Assembly (NCBI GenBank): GCA_947487385.1
Contig: CANKWU010000016.1
Coordinates: 1-38,445, forward strand
From: Spartobacteria bacterium
GTDB lineage: Bacteria > Verrucomicrobiota > Verrucomicrobiia > Chthoniobacterales > UBA6821
Direction of reading: 5' to 3'
Length of the DNA stretch: 38,445 nucleotides
Shown here: positions 7,464-17,693 of the stretch, in pieces
How the letters are laid out: the number at the start of each line of letters is the position of its first letter
How positions within the stretch are numbered: the first letter of the stretch is position 1
Notes under the pieces: generated by a model
Database searches by the model: none
What the model was told of the DNA's origin: nothing
The model's input: the letters and a program-made list of their open reading frames with translations, nothing else
Program-made: the position numbers and the translations under genes

Positions 7464-8593
7464 AGCTCTCCCGAATCATTGCAAATACGGGTGAGTGGCT
7501 CAGTGGGGCCGGTCCCCATGATCAGATCGTGGTTAGTAGCCGTGTCAGGCTGGCGCGCAATCTAAAAGGAAAGCCCTTTCCCGGATGGGCGAAGAAGGCG
7601 GAGCGCGTAGCGATTCTCGAAGAGATTAGGGGTTCCGTGGAGCATCTTCCTGAAATGGAGGAATCCTTCTCCGAAAAGCTCGATGATCTCTCGGCACTTG
7701 AGAAGCAGGTGCTCGTCGAACGCCACCTGATCAGCCGTGAGCATGCTGCCAAGGGGGCTGGCAGCGCTGTGGTGATGAATACATCACAGACCCTCAGCTT
7801 CATGATCAATGAGGAGGATCATCTACGGATGCAGGCAATCCGGGCGGGATTGCAACTCGATAATGTCTATGCCATGATTAACAAGACTGATTCTGAGCTG
7901 GAAGATACGCTGGACTTTGCCTTCCACGACGATCTTGGTTATCTCACGGCCTGCCCGACGAATGTCGGCACCGGAATGAGGGCAAGCGCAATGATGCATC
8001 TGCCAGGCCTTGTCATGTCGGAGCATGTGAACAAGATTATTAATTCGGTCAACAAGATCGGTCTTGCTGTGCGAGGTCTCCATGGTGAGGGAACTGAGGC
8101 GATGGGAAACCTCTTTCAGGTTTCCAACCAGACAACCCTTGGCGAGACTGAGGAGGAGATTATCGGGCGCCTGAACAAGGTCATTTTCCAAATCTTGGAA
8201 CATGAGCAGAATGCCCGCCAGATTTTACTCCAGCAGCGTGCCGAAACTCTTCTGGACCAGATTGGCAGGGCCTACGGTATTCTGTGCCACGCCCATTCGA
8301 TCACCTCAAAAGAGGCCTTGAATCTCCTTTCCTTCATCAAGATGGGAGTCGATCTTGGTCTCTTCCCCTCAAACAATCGTCTCCATGTGGACGAACTCTT
8401 CATCGAGACCCAGCCGGCTCATCTTCAGAAGGGGTTGCAAGTCACAAAACTGGGGGCCGAAGAACGCGATTCCTTGCGCGCGGCCCTTATTCGTACGAAA
8501 CTAAAACAAATGCAGGAGCCCGAAATAGGGAAAATCCCGACGAACGGTTCCTCCAGCACAAGCAGCACATCCGAAACAAGCGAGGGATCATGA
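7460..8593 (+). CDS. mcsB: McsB, protein-arginine kinase
   Basis: A 377-residue ATP:guanido phosphotransferase-family protein. IVVSSRVRLARN near residue 24, NEEDHLRMQ near 115, the active-site loop ACPTNVGTGMRASAMMHLP near 164-182 and RGLHGEGTEAMGNLFQVSNQ near 205-224 are all conserved. McsB phosphorylates arginines on proteins, which marks them for degradation by ClpC-ClpP. The C-terminal ~20 residues are Ser/Thr/Glu-rich and extend beyond the usual ~355. It overlaps mcsA and clpC by 4 nt on each side, so the three are made together. No ctsR gene is present in the cluster. Confidence 0.93.
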   Translation: MKLSRIIANTGEWLSGAGPHDQIVVSSRVRLARNLKGKPFPGWAKKAERVAILEEIRGSVEHLPEMEESFSEKLDDLSALEKQVLVERHLISREHAAKGAGSAVVMNTSQTLSFMINEEDHLRMQAIRAGLQLDNVYAMINKTDSELEDTLDFAFHDDLGYLTACPTNVGTGMRASAMMHLPGLVMSEHVNKIINSVNKIGLAVRGLHGEGTEAMGNLFQVSNQTTLGETEEEIIGRLNKVIFQILEHEQNARQILLQQRAETLLDQIGRAYGILCHAHSITSKEALNLLSFIKMGVDLGLFPSNNRLHVDELFIETQPAHLQKGLQVTKLGAEERDSLRAALIRTKLKQMQEPEIGKIPTNGSSSTSSTSETSEGS

Positions 8594-11118
8594 TGAACAA
8601 TTTCACGCCGCGCGCCCAGCAGGTTCTTGCGCTTTCACGCAAGGAAGCTGACCGCTTTAACCATAATTATGTCGGGACCGAGCATCTGCTGCTGGGCCTC
8701 ATCAAGCTTGGTCAGGGAGTTGCCGTGAATGTGCTCCAGAAGATGGGTCTGGATTTGGAGACTGTTCGCCAAGAGGTTGAGAAGCAGGTGGGATCCGGCC
8801 AGGAAAACAAGATGGATGGGAATATTCCCTACACGCCGCGCGTTAAGAAGGTGCTGGCCCTTGCGGGCAAGGAGGCGAAGGCACTCCAGCATTCCTACGT
8901 CGGAACAGAGCATATCCTGCTCGGTCTGCTCCGAGAGGGGGAGGGGGTTGCGGCCCAGGTTTTAAAGAATCTTGAAGTCGATCTCGACCGCACCCGTAAC
9001 GAAGTGCTCAAGGAACTCGATCCCAACTTCAATCCCGAAGATGGTCAGGAAAACGAAATCTCTGGCGATGAAGAGGAGATGGCTTCCGCATCCGCAAGTT
9101 CATCCCGAAAAGAGGGAAAGACCCCGGCTCTCAAAGCCTTTGGTCGCGACCTGACCGAGATGGCCTCCAAGGGAGAGCTGGATCCAGTGATTGGTCGCGC
9201 CGAGGAGATTGAGCGTGTGATTCAGATTCTCTGCCGTCGCAGCAAGAACAACCCAGTGCTGATCGGTGAGGCTGGTGTCGGTAAGACAGCCATCGCCGAG
9301 GGGCTTGCCCAAGAGATCGTCGCCGGCAATGTGCCAGAACTTCTGGTTGGAAAACGCGTCATCACTCTCGATCTTGCGCTCATGGTGGCCGGCACGAAAT
9401 ACCGAGGGCAGTTCGAAGAGCGCATCAAGGCGGTGATGGATGAGATCCGCAAGAACAAGAATATCATCCTCTTCATCGACGAGATGCATACCATCGTCGG
9501 CGCAGGCTCCGCCGAAGGCGCCATGGATGCCTCCAACATCATCAAGCCTGCTCTCAGCCGAGGCGAGCTTCAGTGCATCGGGGCCACGACGCTGAATGAG
9601 TACCGCAAATACATCGAGAAGGACTCGGCTCTTGAGCGTCGTTTTCAGTCCGTAAAGGTTGAAGCGCCCTCAGTCCAGGATACCGTCCTTATCCTCAAGG
9701 GGCTTCGTCCCAAGTACGAGTCGCACCACAAGGCCGTCATTACCGACGCTGCCCTGGAGGCTGCCGCCAAACTCTCCGACCGCTATCTGACCGGGCGATT
9801 CCTCCCCGACAAGGCGATCGATCTCATGGATGAGGCCGGTTCCCGCGCGAGGATCGGCGCGATGACCCGCCCTCCTTCCACCAAGGATCTCGAGGCTGAC
9901 ATCGACCGGATTCGGGGTGAAAAAGAAACAGCCATTAAGGCCCAAGATTTTGAGAAGGCAGCCTCACTTCGCGATACTGAGAAAAAGGCCAAGGAGGATC
10001 TCGAAACAGCGCTTGCTCTCTGGCGGAAAGAACGCGACGAACGCGAGGTCGTTGTTGGTGAGGATGAGATCATGCATGTCCTCTCCAAGTGGACAGGTGT
10101 GCCACTCAACCGCATGGAGCAGAAGGAGACCGCAAAGCTCCTTGCCATGGAGGAGGAACTCAAGAAACGCGTTATTGGTCAGGACGAGGCTGTCACCGCG
10201 ATCAGCAAGGCGCTCCGCCGCTCTCGCGCCGATCTCAAGGATCCCCGCCGCCCCATCGGCTCGTTCATCTTCCTCGGCCCCACTGGTGTCGGTAAAACTT
10301 TCCTGGCCCGCTCCCTTGCAGAATTCATGTTCGGTGACTCCGACGCGCTCATCCAGATTGACATGTCCGAGTACATGGAGAAATTCACCTCCTCGCGCCT
10401 CATCGGATCCCCTCCCGGTTATGTCGGTCACGAGGAGGGAGGACAGCTCTCCGAGGCCGTCCGCCGTCGTCCCTATTCCGTCGTTTTGTTTGATGAGGTG
10501 GAAAAAGCTCATCCCGACGTCATGCACCTGTTGCTTCAGATCCTTGAGGAGGGCACGGTCACCGACAGCCTTGGTCGCAAGATCGACTTTCGGAATACCA
10601 TCATTATCCTGACTTCGAATGTCGGCGCCGAGCTAATCAAGAAGCAGACCACTCTCGGGTTTGGTGCTCCGAAGCACGACGAAGGTCACGATACGATGCA
10701 GGGCAAGATTCTGGAGGAGACCAAGAAGGTCTTCAAACCCGAGTTCCTGAACCGCCTCGACGACATCATTGTCTTCCATACGCTCTCCAAGGAGATGCTG
10801 ACGCGGATTGTCGACCTCGAGGTGGTCAAGGTCGTTGACAGGATCAAGGAGAGGGAAATCGTCATCACGCTGGATGCTTCCGCCCATGAACTCCTCATTC
10901 AGAAAGGATACGATCCAGACTACGGGGCTCGTCCAATGCGTCGCGCCGTGGAGCGTTACCTTGAGGATCCGATGGCTGAGGAGATCCTGCGTGGAACGTT
11001 CAAGGCCGGTGACCAGATCCAGGTAACCCGTGACGGAGAGAAACTCACGTTCAAGGTTTCCGAAGCCTCTGAAGGCATGCCACTTGTACCTGCCAAGACC
11101 CGGAAAGCCAAGGGTTAG
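8590..11118 (+). CDS. clpC: ATP-dependent Clp unfoldase ClpC
   Basis: An 842-residue two-ring AAA+ unfoldase. A double Clp_N repeat covers residues 1-145, the first Walker A ([13 protein letters not shown]) is near 226, and Walker B (ILFIDEMHT) near 296. A UVR-containing middle domain is near 435-475. The second Walker A ([11 protein letters not shown]) is near 565, and the ClpP-docking loop LGFG near 689. ClpC unfolds substrates, including arginine-phosphorylated ones, and feeds them to ClpP. The start is one of two adjacent ATGs (8590 or 8593) that overlap the mcsB stop. A frame extension back to 8284 lies inside mcsB and was not used. clpP is not in the window. Confidence 0.95.
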   Translation: MMNNFTPRAQQVLALSRKEADRFNHNYVGTEHLLLGLIKLGQGVAVNVLQKMGLDLETVRQEVEKQVGSGQENKMDGNIPYTPRVKKVLALAGKEAKALQHSYVGTEHILLGLLREGEGVAAQVLKNLEVDLDRTRNEVLKELDPNFNPEDGQENEISGDEEEMASASASSSRKEGKTPALKAFGRDLTEMASKGELDPVIGRAEEIERVIQILCRRSKNNPVLIGEAGVGKTAIAEGLAQEIVAGNVPELLVGKRVITLDLALMVAGTKYRGQFEERIKAVMDEIRKNKNIILFIDEMHTIVGAGSAEGAMDASNIIKPALSRGELQCIGATTLNEYRKYIEKDSALERRFQSVKVEAPSVQDTVLILKGLRPKYESHHKAVITDAALEAAAKLSDRYLTGRFLPDKAIDLMDEAGSRARIGAMTRPPSTKDLEADIDRIRGEKETAIKAQDFEKAASLRDTEKKAKEDLETALALWRKERDEREVVVGEDEIMHVLSKWTGVPLNRMEQKETAKLLAMEEELKKRVIGQDEAVTAISKALRRSRADLKDPRRPIGSFIFLGPTGVGKTFLARSLAEFMFGDSDALIQIDMSEYMEKFTSSRLIGSPPGYVGHEEGGQLSEAVRRRPYSVVLFDEVEKAHPDVMHLLLQILEEGTVTDSLGRKIDFRNTIIILTSNVGAELIKKQTTLGFGAPKHDEGHDTMQGKILEETKKVFKPEFLNRLDDIIVFHTLSKEMLTRIVDLEVVKVVDRIKEREIVITLDASAHELLIQKGYDPDYGARPMRRAVERYLEDPMAEEILRGTFKAGDQIQVTRDGEKLTFKVSEASEGMPLVPAKTRKAKG

Positions 11119-11130
11119 GATTCTCGGGCA

Positions 11131-12141
11131 ATGCCCCCCCCATCATCCCCTGTAGGCAATGCGTCCACGGAGCATCTGGGCCGCCCACTTGCCGAGTTTA
11201 TCAGTCCAGGTCCGCCGCCCCTCAGGGTCGATCAGACAGTAGGGGAGGCACTTGATGCGATTCGCGCCACGGGACTGGCGGAGAGGATTTTTTACTTCTA
11301 TGTCGTCGATGCCGAGGAACATCTCTCTGGTGTTGTCCCCGCCCGAAAGCTTCTGACCGAACCGCTTGGCAGCTTAATTTCGCAGGTCATGATGACTAGG
11401 GTGCTGTCGCTTCCGGAGCATGCCACCCTGATGGAGGCCTGCGAGTGTTTCATTCTTCACAAGTTCCTCGCGATTCCCGTGGTCGACGGAAACAAGCGCT
11501 TCCGTGGCATCATCGATGTGGGGCTTTTTACCGACGAGGTGATGGAACTCAGCACCGGAACCAATAACGACCAGCTCTTTCAGTCGCTCGGTATCCATGT
11601 GCAGGAAGTGCTCCATGCCTCTCCTTGGAAGGCCTTTGGCATTCGCTTCCCATGGTTGGCAGCCACGGTCTCAGGGGGTGTGCTGTGTGCGTTTCTGGCA
11701 GGTGCCTTTGCATCAACCCTCCAGCAAAGGGTGGTTCTGGCTGTCTTCATGGCCTTGGTGCTGGGACTCGGCGAGGCGGTTGCCGCGCAGTCGCTGGCCC
11801 TAACAGTCCAATCGCTACCCCATTCCCGGGTACGATGGAAATGGCTCCGAGTGAAACTCCGGCGCGAGGGAGTCACGGCTGCCTTGCTCGGGTTGCTTGC
11901 CGGGGTTGCTGTAGCGGTGATGGTGGCTTTCTGCTGGCACGATGCCGTTGCAGCGATTTCGATCGGAGGCAGCGTTGTGCTCTCTGTTCTCATTTCTGGC
12001 CTCCTGGGAGTGCTTGTTCCCGTACTGCTCCGAAGCGTTCACTGGGATCCCAAGATTGCGGCCGGCCCGATCACTCTGGCGGCAGCCGACCTCTTCACGG
12101 TCACTTGCTATCTGGTGACGGCCAGAGTCTTTTTGGGTTGA
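11131..12141 (+). CDS. Short MgtE-like magnesium transporter (CBS pair plus membrane domain)
   Basis: A 336-residue protein. Residues 15-140 form a CBS pair (VDQTVGEALDAIRATG and LPEHATLMEACECFILHKFLAIPVVD). Five hydrophobic segments follow from about residue 170. The last region, AAGPITLAAADLFTVTCYL, matches the MgtE pore segment, including the Asp used for Mg2+ selection. Standard MgtE is about 450 residues and has an N-terminal superhelical domain that is missing here. The gene lies 12 nt after clpC and likely shares its mRNA. Co-transport of Mg2+, Mn2+ or Co2+ cannot be distinguished from sequence. Confidence 0.78.
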   Translation: MPPPSSPVGNASTEHLGRPLAEFISPGPPPLRVDQTVGEALDAIRATGLAERIFYFYVVDAEEHLSGVVPARKLLTEPLGSLISQVMMTRVLSLPEHATLMEACECFILHKFLAIPVVDGNKRFRGIIDVGLFTDEVMELSTGTNNDQLFQSLGIHVQEVLHASPWKAFGIRFPWLAATVSGGVLCAFLAGAFASTLQQRVVLAVFMALVLGLGEAVAAQSLALTVQSLPHSRVRWKWLRVKLRREGVTAALLGLLAGVAVAVMVAFCWHDAVAAISIGGSVVLSVLISGLLGVLVPVLLRSVHWDPKIAAGPITLAAADLFTVTCYLVTARVFLG

Positions 12142-12215
12142 GGGTCCTGTTGGATAACTAATTTGTTTTCTTTCAACTTCCTTCCTCTTTCCTTACGTCC
12201 TTCTCAACCATCCTT

Positions 12216-13046
12216 ATGCACAAACCCACCCTCACCATGACAACACGATTACTCGCATTCACCGCATTCCTTATTATTCTTTCAGCCCCAGTATCCCAAG
12301 CATCCCCTGCATCCTCTCTCGAAAGGACTCCCGAGAGCGCCATCACGCCCTCAGAAAAAAGCCGTCACACCGGTTTCATGCAACAGATCAAGGATGGAAA
12401 CGGGGATTTCGATTTCGTGCTGATCGGTGATTCTATCACTGATGCTTGGCCAGGAAGGGGTAAAGACTCGTATTCGCGCTTTGCTCCCTGGAAGCCTCTG
12501 GATCTTGGTGTCTCCGCTGAGACGACCGAAGAAGTGCTCTGGCGTCTCCTGAACGGCGAGCTCGACGGGATTCATCCGAAAGTTGTGATGATCATGATCG
12601 GAACGAATAACCTTGGCCATTACCGTAGTGAGAAGCCTGAGTGGGTGGCCGCCGGTATCAAGAAGATCATCGAGACGGTTCGGGCGAAGCAACCCCAGGC
12701 GAAGATACTACTTCTGGCGATTTTCCCGAGAGGGGCTACTTCTACGGACGTGACACGTCAAAGGGTTGATGAAGTGAATAAACTGCTTCCCGTATTGGCC
12801 GATGATAAGAATGTTTTCTTCATGGATATTGGTCCGAAGTTCCTCGACCCTCAGGGAAATCTTCCGAGAGAGATCATGCCCGACCTCCTCCATCCGAACG
12901 CCGATGGCTACAGGATCTGGATCGAGGCTGTGCGTCCGAAACTCGAAGAACTGATGGGCTCTCCTCTGGCTCCTGCTGTAGTAGCGGCTCCTTCGCCGGC
13001 GCCAGTATCCAGTGCACCTCCATCCACCAACACTCTTGCAAAATAA
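12216..13046 (+). CDS. Secreted SGNH/GDSL hydrolase
   Basis: A 276-residue protein with a Sec signal peptide (positively charged start, hydrophobic core to about residue 27, then SQAS). The SGNH blocks are visible: IGDSITDAWPG (nucleophile Ser, near residue 71), GVSAE, MIGTNN (Asn block) and PDLLHPNADGY (catalytic Asp-His). It resembles the PAF-acetylhydrolase-like subgroup, which removes acyl or acetyl groups from lipids or glycans. The C-terminal 30 residues are Pro/Ala/Ser-rich. The substrate is unknown. Its leader is strongly pyrimidine-rich and SD-less. Confidence 0.85.
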   Translation: MHKPTLTMTTRLLAFTAFLIILSAPVSQASPASSLERTPESAITPSEKSRHTGFMQQIKDGNGDFDFVLIGDSITDAWPGRGKDSYSRFAPWKPLDLGVSAETTEEVLWRLLNGELDGIHPKVVMIMIGTNNLGHYRSEKPEWVAAGIKKIIETVRAKQPQAKILLLAIFPRGATSTDVTRQRVDEVNKLLPVLADDKNVFFMDIGPKFLDPQGNLPREIMPDLLHPNADGYRIWIEAVRPKLEELMGSPLAPAVVAAPSPAPVSSAPPSTNTLAK

Positions 13047-13152
13047 ATTCTGGGCTTATTGAGCTTCTATCTTTCCATTAGAAATTTCCTTAAAGGGAAG
13101 GTCATGATGAGCAGAGAGCGCTTGCGGCATTGGCACCTTGGGAGATAGTTCA

Positions 13153-14952
13153 ATGATGGCACCGGCAACAGCAACCACCTCCGTGCCCGCAGCGAGCGCC
13201 TTGGCGGAGCTTTTACTCTCGGCAGCAGTCAGTGCGGGATGCACTGATCTGGATACTGTCCGGGAGGCTCTTGCGCGCGCGGCCTTTTCCCAGCAGTCCC
13301 AGGTGGCTGCTGTCATCGCCTCGGGTACCGTCCCTGAAAATGATTTCATGAAGGAGTTGACCTCTCTTCTCGGCATGGAATGGAGGGAGGAAGATCAGTT
13401 GACTCCGGCTGAGAATGTCCGTTCCACGTTTCCTGCGCGGCTGGCGCTCGGTTTTCAGATCCTGCCTGAGCAGCCGAGAACAAAGATTGCTGATGAGGTG
13501 GAGCTGGAGGAGGGCTTGGAGGAAGAGGCGATCTCTTCTTCCGATGAACTGAGCCTTCTGATCTGGGATCCTTTTGACCATGCCGCCTGGCAGGCCGTCA
13601 CTCATCATCATCCGGGTCCCGTCCATCTTGTGATGACCACGCGTCGCCGCCTGACCGAGGCGGTGAAGGCTGCCTATGGCGTCGGTGCGGAGACCTTCGA
13701 GGAACTGCTGGAGGGACGTGATGAGGAGGCCTTTGTTGAGAAAGAGGAGGTCAATGTCCTTGATGGAGAGGATCCCGAGGCCTCGGTCATGAAGTTCGTG
13801 AATCAGATTCTGCGCGAGGGACTCCAGCAGGGGGCCACCGATATTCACTTCGAGCCGCTCGGCCACGATCTCCGTATTCGCTACCGCATCGACGGTGTCC
13901 TGCACGAGGCCCCCGTTCCACCGAATATCCGGGTCCTTCAGGATTCCGTCACCTCGCGTTTGAAAATCATGGCTTCTCTCGACATTGCGGAGAGGCGTCT
14001 GCCGCAGGATGGTCGTATCGCTCTAGAGCACAAGGGTCGCCCCATCGACGTGCGTGTCGCGACGATTCCCTGTGTGCATGGGGAGAATGTCAGTCTGCGA
14101 CTGCTCGGTGCCGAGCAGTTCGATTTCAAGCGCCTTGGTCTGGAGGAGGGCGTCGAGAAGATCATCCGCTCATTGATCTCGATGCCGAACGGCATTGTCC
14201 TGGTGACCGGCCCCACCGGTTGCGGTAAGAGCACTTCACTCTACACGTTCCTGAGTGCACTCAATGTGAAAGAACGCCGGATCATCACGATCGAGGATCC
14301 TGTGGAGCACAAGATCGACGGGGTCATCCAGATCGCGGTGAAGCCGGAGATTGACCTGACCTTTGCCAACGCCCTGCGAAGCATTCTCCGCGGCGACCCG
14401 AATGTCGTGATGATCGGTGAGATGCGCGACCGTGAGACGGTCGAGATCGCTATTCGTGCCGCGCAGACCGGTCACCTGGTCTTTAGCACGCTTCATACGA
14501 ACGATGCTGTCGGTGGCATCACTCGTCTCATGGATATGGGCGTCGAGCCGTTTCTTGTCGGATCGTCCGTCCGAGCCTTCTTGGCTCAGCGTCTTGTCAG
14601 GAAACTCTGCCCGAAATGCTCCAAGCCCTCGGAGATGTCCCGCGAGGAACTTGAGGGAGTCGGTTTTCCGATAGAATTAGCCGAGGGCCTGCGTCAGCCA
14701 GTTGGGTGCCAGTCTTGCAGACAGAGTGGATATGCTGGTCGGCTTGCCATCATGGAGATCTGTCTCGTGACTACTGGCTTACAGGAGCTACTCCAGAGGC
14801 GCGCCACGGGCAATGAACTTGCCGAACAGGCCGTCAGGGACGGAATGATCCCCCTGAGAAAGGATGGATGGCGCAAAGCCTCCATGGGACTTACTTCGCT
14901 TGAGGAAGTCCTGCGGGTCACCGCAAGTGATCTGGCCGTTCTTGACGAGTAG
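13153..14952 (+). CDS. GspE/PilB-type secretion or pilus assembly ATPase
   Basis: A 599-residue protein. The N-terminal ~190 residues are a T2SSE_N-type domain with an acidic linker. The ATPase core follows: Walker A (GPTGCGKSTSLY) near 352, the Asp box around RIITIEDPVEHKID, the His box FSTLHTNDAVGGI, and a zinc-binding pair CPKC (near 485) and CQSC (near 519). These are diagnostic of GspE/PilB extension ATPases of type II secretion or type IV pili. I chose the ATG at 13153 because GGGAG lies about 8 nt upstream; a TTG at 13138 is the alternative. No other secretion or pilus genes are adjacent, so its system is encoded elsewhere. Confidence 0.9.
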   Translation: MMAPATATTSVPAASALAELLLSAAVSAGCTDLDTVREALARAAFSQQSQVAAVIASGTVPENDFMKELTSLLGMEWREEDQLTPAENVRSTFPARLALGFQILPEQPRTKIADEVELEEGLEEEAISSSDELSLLIWDPFDHAAWQAVTHHHPGPVHLVMTTRRRLTEAVKAAYGVGAETFEELLEGRDEEAFVEKEEVNVLDGEDPEASVMKFVNQILREGLQQGATDIHFEPLGHDLRIRYRIDGVLHEAPVPPNIRVLQDSVTSRLKIMASLDIAERRLPQDGRIALEHKGRPIDVRVATIPCVHGENVSLRLLGAEQFDFKRLGLEEGVEKIIRSLISMPNGIVLVTGPTGCGKSTSLYTFLSALNVKERRIITIEDPVEHKIDGVIQIAVKPEIDLTFANALRSILRGDPNVVMIGEMRDRETVEIAIRAAQTGHLVFSTLHTNDAVGGITRLMDMGVEPFLVGSSVRAFLAQRLVRKLCPKCSKPSEMSREELEGVGFPIELAEGLRQPVGCQSCRQSGYAGRLAIMEICLVTTGLQELLQRRATGNELAEQAVRDGMIPLRKDGWRKASMGLTSLEEVLRVTASDLAVLDE

Positions 14953-14995
14953 GGGATCCGATAAGACTCGTGCAGAATTCGCTAATCAGACTGCA

Positions 14996-15055
14996 TATTT
15001 TCCCGCAGAGGTGCGGAGAACGCAGGGAGTTGGTGCAGACAGGATGCTCTAGTTC
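14996..15055 (+). repeat. CGCAGAG-like intergenic repeat
   Basis: The spacer between the convergent gspE-like and EVE genes carries cccgcagaggtgcggagaacgcag. It resembles the short cgcagagNcgcagag-type intergenic repeats found in several bacterial phyla. No clear hairpin with a T tract is visible. Assignment to a repeat family is by eye only. Confidence 0.3.
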
Positions 15056-15469
15056 CTAGATCTTGGCGCCCATTTCCAGGATCCTTGCATACTCCTCAGG
15101 CTTTACCGGCATGACGCTGAGACGGGACTGCTTGATGAGTGAAATCTCTGCGAGGGATTGATCCTTCTTAATCTCCTTGAGCGTCACAGGAGAGAGGAGT
15201 GCCTTCACGGCAGCCAGATCAACACAGCTCCAGTCACCCTCCGTCGCGGTGGCATCGGCGTAAGCCTCCTTCACCACTTTGGAGATCCCCATAACCGAGG
15301 GATCGGTCACGCTCTGGTAAAACAGAACGAGATCACCCTTTTTCATAGCACGCAGGTTATTCCTGGCCTGGAAGTTCCGCACTCCGGTCCAAGCGGTCTT
15401 CCCATCCTTCACAAGATCCTCCCATGCGTAGGAGGAGGGTTCCGATTTGACGAGCCAGTGATGTGCCAT
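15056..15469 (-). CDS. EVE domain-containing protein
   Basis: A 137-residue protein, the normal length of single-domain EVE (PUA-like) proteins. It starts with HHWLVKSEPSSYAWEDL and continues WTGVRNFQARNNL, KGDLVLFYQS and PSVMGISKVV, the conserved core. The fold recognises modified bases in DNA or RNA. The biological role of stand-alone members is not settled. It is transcribed against its neighbours and appears monocistronic. The start ATG is clear from the family N-terminus. Confidence 0.9.
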   Translation of the reverse strand: MAHHWLVKSEPSSYAWEDLVKDGKTAWTGVRNFQARNNLRAMKKGDLVLFYQSVTDPSVMGISKVVKEAYADATATEGDWSCVDLAAVKALLSPVTLKEIKKDQSLAEISLIKQSRLSVMPVKPEEYARILEMGAKI

Positions 15470-15550
15470 GCGGGTATTTTACTCGGACTCAGGGAGTTCT
15501 TTCAATCTCATCATCCTACTGATTTCAGCGTTTCCCTAGAGAACAAGTAG

Positions 15551-16909
<1,359 letters not shown>

Positions 16910-16938
16910 CAGGAGAGGTCTGACCTAGTTTCCTATCT

Positions 16939-17688
16939 GTGAGTATCACCTCCCCATCCAAGGTGCCGCGTCACACCGCAATCATCATGGATGGTAACGG
17001 CCGGTGGGCCAAGGAAAGGGGCTGGCCCCGCCTTATGGGACATGAGCAAGGGGCCGGAAATGTCGAAACGATTTGCGAGGCCTGTATCAACGAGGGCGTG
17101 GAGTACCTGACCCTTTACGCTTTCTCAACGGAGAACTGGAGGCGTCCCACCCACGAGGTCGCTGGACTCATGCTGCTTCTGGAGCGCTTCCTCTCGGAAA
17201 AAGTCGCCATGATGAACAAGAACGGGGTGCGTCTGGCCGCCATTGGGAGGATCGCCGACCTGCCTGGACCCGCTCGGAAACGTCTCGAACAGGCCATCGA
17301 GGAGACGGCTCACAATACCCGCCTTACCCTGACCCTGGCCCTGAACTACGGTGGTCGCGACGAGATCGTGGATGCCGTGCGCTCCATCGCCACCGAGGTG
17401 CTGAAGCGGACACTGGAACCAGACCAGATCACCGCGAAAACAATTACTGATCATCTTTACACTCGGATGATGCCGGATCCTGATCTTCTGATCAGGACGT
17501 CGGGGGAAATGAGAATCTCTAATTTCCTGCTTTGGCAACTCAGCTACACAGAGATCCATGTCACCCGGAAGTTGTGGCCCGATTTTGGAGCTGAGGATCT
17601 CCATACAGCTATTCTGGACTATGGTTCCCGAGAACGGCGTTACGGCGCCTCTGTTGAAAATCTTGGCAACCTGGAGAAAGTTTCCTGA
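16939..17688 (+). CDS. uppS: Isoprenyl transferase (undecaprenyl diphosphate synthase)
   Basis: A 249-residue cis-prenyltransferase. HTAIIMDGNGRWAKERGW (residues 12-29) holds the Mg2+-binding Asp, and GHEQGAG, LTLYAFSTENWRRP, LNYGGRDEIVDA and PDLLIRTSGEMRISNFLLWQLSY follow in the family order. It extends farnesyl diphosphate to the lipid carrier for peptidoglycan and other cell-wall glycans. The start is GTG at 16939. It lies 29 nt after purA and 5 nt before the sigma-54 activator gene. The usual partner cdsA is not adjacent. Confidence 0.95.
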   Translation: MSITSPSKVPRHTAIIMDGNGRWAKERGWPRLMGHEQGAGNVETICEACINEGVEYLTLYAFSTENWRRPTHEVAGLMLLLERFLSEKVAMMNKNGVRLAAIGRIADLPGPARKRLEQAIEETAHNTRLTLTLALNYGGRDEIVDAVRSIATEVLKRTLEPDQITAKTITDHLYTRMMPDPDLLIRTSGEMRISNFLLWQLSYTEIHVTRKLWPDFGAEDLHTAILDYGSRERRYGASVENLGNLEKVS

Positions 17689-17693
17689 TATTT

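Noticed and set aside
8284-8589. In-frame upstream extension of clpC by 102 codons
   Set aside because: It lies inside mcsB in another frame and its translation does not resemble Clp proteins; the Clp_N domain starts at the ATG at 8590/8593.
11119-11130. Possible Mg2+ riboswitch before the MgtE-like gene
   Set aside because: Only 12 nt separate it from clpC, which leaves no room for an M-box.
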